This document shows, piece by piece, positions 61,144 to 64,000 of a DNA stretch of 64,000 nucleotides. The notes under the pieces were generated by a model. It did no database searches. It worked only from the letters and a program-made list of their open reading frames with translations, and had not been told where the DNA came from. Position numbers and translations under genes: made by a program. Position 1 is the stretch's first letter. The number at the start of each line of letters is the position of its first letter. The DNA is from Cytobacillus solani (GTDB lineage: Bacteria; Bacillota; Bacilli; Bacillales; Cytobacillaceae). The stretch is taken from NCBI RefSeq assembly GCF_001420595.1, contig NZ_LJIX01000006.1, positions 428,361 through 492,360 of the forward strand, given 5' to 3'.

Positions 61144-62340
61144 ATGAATAATGCTATTAAGCTAAAAGTAAAATCTGCACATAGTAAAGGATATCAGGCA
61201 GGCTATCCGCTTGTAACTGAGAATGCAATCGCACAATTTCCGAATGGGATAAAAGAAGGAACACTTCTTGATCTTTTTGATGAGAAGAATCGTTTCCTCG
61301 CTAAAGGGTATTATGGGAAACAAAATAAAGGAAGAGGCTGGATTTTAAGCAGAAATCAGCAGGAAGTGATTGATCAAAGCTTTTTTGAAAAGAAAATTAA
61401 AATGGCAATAGATAACCGGAAGACTCTTTTTAAAGATGAAGATACGACCGCATTCCGGATTTTTAATGGGGAAGGCGATGGAGTTGGTGGTTTAACAATT
61501 GACTACTTTACTGGCTATTATTTAGTGACCTGGTATAGTGAAGGAATCTATCATTTTAAGGGTGCTATTATTCAAGCACTAATAAACGTGGCTGATGTGA
61601 AAGGGGTATATGAGAAGAAACGTTTTGCTGTTAAGGGTACTTACATTGATGATGATGACTTCGTGACTGGGGAGCGGGCTAATTTTCCATTGATTGTGAA
61701 GGAAAATGGCATAAACTTCGCTGTCTATTTAAATGATGGGGCAATGGTCGGAGTATTCTTGGATCAGCGGAATGTACGAAAGGTTATTCGGGACAAATAT
61801 GCGGAAGGAAAAACCGTGTTGAATACCTTTTCGTACACAGGGGCTTTCTCTATAGCAGCCGCACTAGGCGGTGCTTCGAAGACAACAAGTGTCGACCTTG
61901 CTAATCGCAGTAAAAGCAAGACAATTGAACAGTTCAGTGTCAATGGAATTGATTATGAAGCACATGACATCATCGTTGAGGATGTTTTCAATTATTTTAA
62001 ATACGCAGTTCGCAAGCAGCTTTCATTTGATATGGTCATTCTTGACCCGCCAAGCTTTGCCCGTTCAAAAAAGCATACATTTAGCGCGGGGAAGGATTAT
62101 CCTGCCTTACTCGAGCAAGCCATTCAAATTACAGCAAACAATGGGATTATTGTGGCTTCTTCTAATTGCAGTACATTTGATATGAGAAAATTTAAAGACT
62201 TTATTGATAAGGCCTTTAGAGTAACAGGCGGAAAATATAAAATCCTTGAGGAATATAGTCTTCCTGAGGATTTTAAGGTACTGAAGGAATTCAAAGAAGG
62301 GGATTATCTTAAAGTTGCTATTATCAAGAAGCTATCATGA
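61144..62340 (+). CDS. Class I SAM-dependent rRNA (cytosine) methyltransferase, RlmI-like
   Basis: 398 residues. An N-terminal PUA-like RNA-binding segment (about 10-85; KSAHSKGYQAGYPLVTENAI), a central RlmI-type domain with FRIFNGEGDGVGGLTIDYF near 102-120, and a C-terminal Rossmann methyltransferase (about 190-395) with TFSYTGAFSIAAALGG (SAM motif I), SVDLANRSKS and the catalytic LDPPSFARSK. Likely modifies a 23S rRNA cytosine; the exact position is unknown. ATG 61144 is 8 bases after GGGTGA. Confidence 0.9.
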   Translation: MNNAIKLKVKSAHSKGYQAGYPLVTENAIAQFPNGIKEGTLLDLFDEKNRFLAKGYYGKQNKGRGWILSRNQQEVIDQSFFEKKIKMAIDNRKTLFKDEDTTAFRIFNGEGDGVGGLTIDYFTGYYLVTWYSEGIYHFKGAIIQALINVADVKGVYEKKRFAVKGTYIDDDDFVTGERANFPLIVKENGINFAVYLNDGAMVGVFLDQRNVRKVIRDKYAEGKTVLNTFSYTGAFSIAAALGGASKTTSVDLANRSKSKTIEQFSVNGIDYEAHDIIVEDVFNYFKYAVRKQLSFDMVILDPPSFARSKKHTFSAGKDYPALLEQAIQITANNGIIVASSNCSTFDMRKFKDFIDKAFRVTGGKYKILEEYSLPEDFKVLKEFKEGDYLKVAIIKKLS

Positions 62341-62361
62341 GTTTTATTTATAAGCAAGAAG

Positions 62362-62391
62362 AAAGGTGCAGGCTTAAAAGCTTGCACCTTT
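62362..62391 (+). terminator. Terminator after the methyltransferase gene
   Basis: AAAGGTGCA / TGCACCTTT with inner CTT/AAG pairs, 21 bases after the stop codon. The T run is short (TTTCATT). Confidence 0.75.
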
Positions 62392-62440
62392 CATTCTGAT
62401 ATTTTAAAAGAAAAGAAAGTATAACTTTGGAGTTAGAGAG

Positions 62441-62594
62441 TTGTCTAGCGCAAGCGTCCTATCGCCTATCAAACTTCAGGCCCCCTCCGCAATGATTGCG
62501 TCAACATCGGTTCGCTCTCGCTCACCGTGTTTCCTTTATCTCAGTTGCGGTCCTTCCAGTTTGTACGGCGATGACCAAGGCGCTTGCGCTTTTC
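62441..62594. repeat. GC-rich intergenic repeat element with inverted ends
   Basis: About 150 bases, more GC-rich than its surroundings, bounded by AGCGCAAGCG (62447-62456) and its perfect reverse complement CGCTTGCGCT (62581-62590). Inside are smaller palindromes such as CGCAATGATTGCG. The layout (TTGTCTAGCGCAAGCG ... GGCGCTTGCGCTTTTCTTA) matches a type of extragenic repeat common in Bacillaceae. It abuts the gdhA stop codon within a few bases. Short frames here are spurious. Confidence 0.72.
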
Positions 62595-63977
62595 TTATAC
62601 AACCCCTTGTACGATCATCGCGTCAGCCACTCGGATGAATCCTGCGATATTTGCACCGACAACAAGATTGCCCTGATAGCCATATTCTTCTGCTGCTTTC
62701 ATACTATTACGGTAAATAGTAGTCATAATTTCACGAAGTTTTTCATCTACTTCCTCAAAGGTCCATGATAATCTTGCGCTATTTTGTGCCATTTCTAAGG
62801 AGGACACAGCAACACCGCCAGCATTGGCTGCTTTTGCAGGTGCAAAAAGGACATCGTTTTTCAGGAACACATTAATGGCTGCTAATGTAGATGGCATATT
62901 TGCACCTTCTCCAAGAGCCTTTACTCCGTTGGCAACAAGTATTTTTGCCGAATATTCATCAATTTCATTTTGTGTTGCACATGGAAGGGCAATGTCACAT
63001 GGAATGGACCAAATGCCGGAACAGCCTTCAATATATTGGGCGTTCGGATGCTCAAGGGCATACTCATAAATACGTTTTCCTTCCAATTCCTTTAAACGTT
63101 TCACTGTTTCAAGGTTAATCCCATTTTCATCATAAACATAACCGTTTGAATCACTGCAGGCAACAACCTTTGCACCCAAGTGAATGGCCTTTTCCATTGC
63201 ATAAATAGAAACATTGCCAGATCCTGAAACAATGACGGTGCTTCCCTCAAAACTTAGGCATTTATCAGCCAACATCTCTTCAACGAAATAAATGGTGCCA
63301 TAGCCGGTTGCTTCTTTTCGTCCTAAACTGCCTCCATAGCCGATTCCTTTGCCTGTTAGGACACCAGCTTCATAGGCACCGCGAAGCCTTTTGTATTGTC
63401 CGAACATATAACCGATCTCTCTTGCACCGACTCCGATATCACCTGCTGGAACATCGATATCTGGACCAATGTATTTACTTAGCTCTGTCATAAAGCTTTG
63501 TGTAAAACGCATGATTTCTCCATCAGACTTACCCTTAGGATCAAAATCGGCTCCTCCTTTTCCACCGCCGATTGGCTGGCCAGTTAAGGAGTTTTTGAAG
63601 ATTTGTTCAAAACCGAGGAATTTAATGATGCTGGAATTTACTGAAGGGTGGAAGCGGATGCCACCTTTATACGGCCCAATCGTGCTGCTGTATTGGACTC
63701 TAAATCCGCGGTTTACCTGGACTTTACCGGTATCATCCGTCCAAGGTACACGAAAGGTAATCACTCTTTCGGGCTCCACGATTCTTTCGAGGATTCCATG
63801 ATTCATGTATTTAGGATGTTTAGAGAATACAGGTACAAGTGAATCGAATATCTCCTCTACTGCTTGATGAAATTCATATTCGAAGGGATTACGCATTTTG
63901 ACTACTTCAAACACATTATTTACATAATCCAGTGCAGTTTTTGTTTCGCTGTTCTTCACTTCTTCCAATGTTTGCAT
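62595..63977 (-). CDS. gdhA: NADP-specific glutamate dehydrogenase
   Basis: Reductively aminates 2-oxoglutarate to glutamate; an ammonium-assimilating enzyme. 460 residues, normal for the hexameric GdhA class. Substrate domain: GFRVQYSSTIGPYKGGIRFH, the catalytic Lys in GGGKGGADFDPKGKS and PAGDIGVGAREIGYMFGQY. Dinucleotide domain: IVSGSGNVSIYAMEKA with an Asp/Ser pattern (ACSDSNG) favouring NADPH, ending ADAMIVQGVV. ATG 63977. Its 3' end runs directly into a repeat element, which may provide its terminator. Confidence 0.95.
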   Translation of the reverse strand: MQTLEEVKNSETKTALDYVNNVFEVVKMRNPFEYEFHQAVEEIFDSLVPVFSKHPKYMNHGILERIVEPERVITFRVPWTDDTGKVQVNRGFRVQYSSTIGPYKGGIRFHPSVNSSIIKFLGFEQIFKNSLTGQPIGGGKGGADFDPKGKSDGEIMRFTQSFMTELSKYIGPDIDVPAGDIGVGAREIGYMFGQYKRLRGAYEAGVLTGKGIGYGGSLGRKEATGYGTIYFVEEMLADKCLSFEGSTVIVSGSGNVSIYAMEKAIHLGAKVVACSDSNGYVYDENGINLETVKRLKELEGKRIYEYALEHPNAQYIEGCSGIWSIPCDIALPCATQNEIDEYSAKILVANGVKALGEGANMPSTLAAINVFLKNDVLFAPAKAANAGGVAVSSLEMAQNSARLSWTFEEVDEKLREIMTTIYRNSMKAAEEYGYQGNLVVGANIAGFIRVADAMIVQGVV

Positions 63978-64000
63978 AGTTGATCAAGCCCCCAATATAA

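Noticed and set aside
62441-62768. Two plus-strand frames near the gdhA end
   Set aside because: They lie in the intergenic repeat element and antisense to gdhA.
1-64000. CRISPR arrays, rRNA or tRNA genes
   Set aside because: No regularly spaced palindromic repeats, cas genes, tRNA cloverleaf or rRNA sequence were seen while reading the window.

Overview
The window is chromosomal DNA from a low-GC, endospore-forming Firmicute of the family Bacillaceae (Bacillus, Cytobacillus, Neobacillus or a relative). The evidence is AGGAGG-type ribosome sites with frequent GTG and TTG starts, the seven-gene Mrp antiporter, citR/citA, Amj, a DUF3231 protein, an Mta-like regulator, and four riboswitch classes in Bacillus-like contexts (preQ1-I, tandem glycine, yybP-ykoY, SAM-I). 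No rRNA, tRNA, CRISPR array, prophage or complete insertion sequence was seen.

Layout. 1-5 kb: hybrid histidine kinase, CheR-like methyltransferase, a small stand-alone tyrosine recombinase and a universal-stress protein. 5-11 kb: mrpABCDEFG (Na+/H+ antiport, pH and sodium homeostasis), closed by a strong two-way terminator facing a response regulator-PP2C phosphatase. 12.5-14 kb: aspartate kinase. 14-19 kb: a minus-strand two-component system followed by a three-gene ABC exporter, probably a peptide-antibiotic sensing and export module. 19-21.7 kb: a run of RNA switches, namely preQ1-I/queT, a tandem glycine riboswitch with no glycine gene behind it (only a 47-residue FbpB-like protein), and a yybP-ykoY element before a TerC-family exporter. 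21.8-25.4 kb: heterodimeric ABC exporter. 25.5-28.2 kb: citR/citA and a DinB-fold protein. 28-42 kb: a mixed accessory region with an S41 protease-like protein, CD3324 and DUF3231 proteins, a FusB-like EF-G-binding protein, small membrane and lipoproteins, a SAM-I-controlled cyclase-family hydrolase, PAP2, Amj, a globin, a DMT transporter, and three damaged genes (metallo-beta-lactamase, sporulation-type kinase, AHSA1/SRPBCC).

42-50 kb: guaC, then a non-canonical peptide ABC transporter. Its binding protein appears circularly permuted, both permeases carry long N-terminal extensions, and a fused two-domain ATPase is transcribed divergently. I regard this as the most unusual system in the window. 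50-64 kb: CNNM/CBS transporter, MerR regulator with an apparent ATT start, transglutaminase-like protein, secreted stalk-domain protein, two-component system, a structured intergenic repeat, Mta-like regulator with a textbook MerR promoter, HtrA protease plus parvulin foldase, PutP, an RlmI-like rRNA methyltransferase, a repeat element and gdhA.

Functionally the region combines cation and pH homeostasis (Mrp, TerC, CNNM), envelope stress and antibiotic defence (HtrA, foldase, Amj, PAP2, exporters, FusB-like), and nitrogen/amino-acid metabolism (peptide uptake, PutP, GdhA, aspartate kinase, SAM and glycine sensing). All assignments come from reading the sequence and remembered family features; no database search was run.
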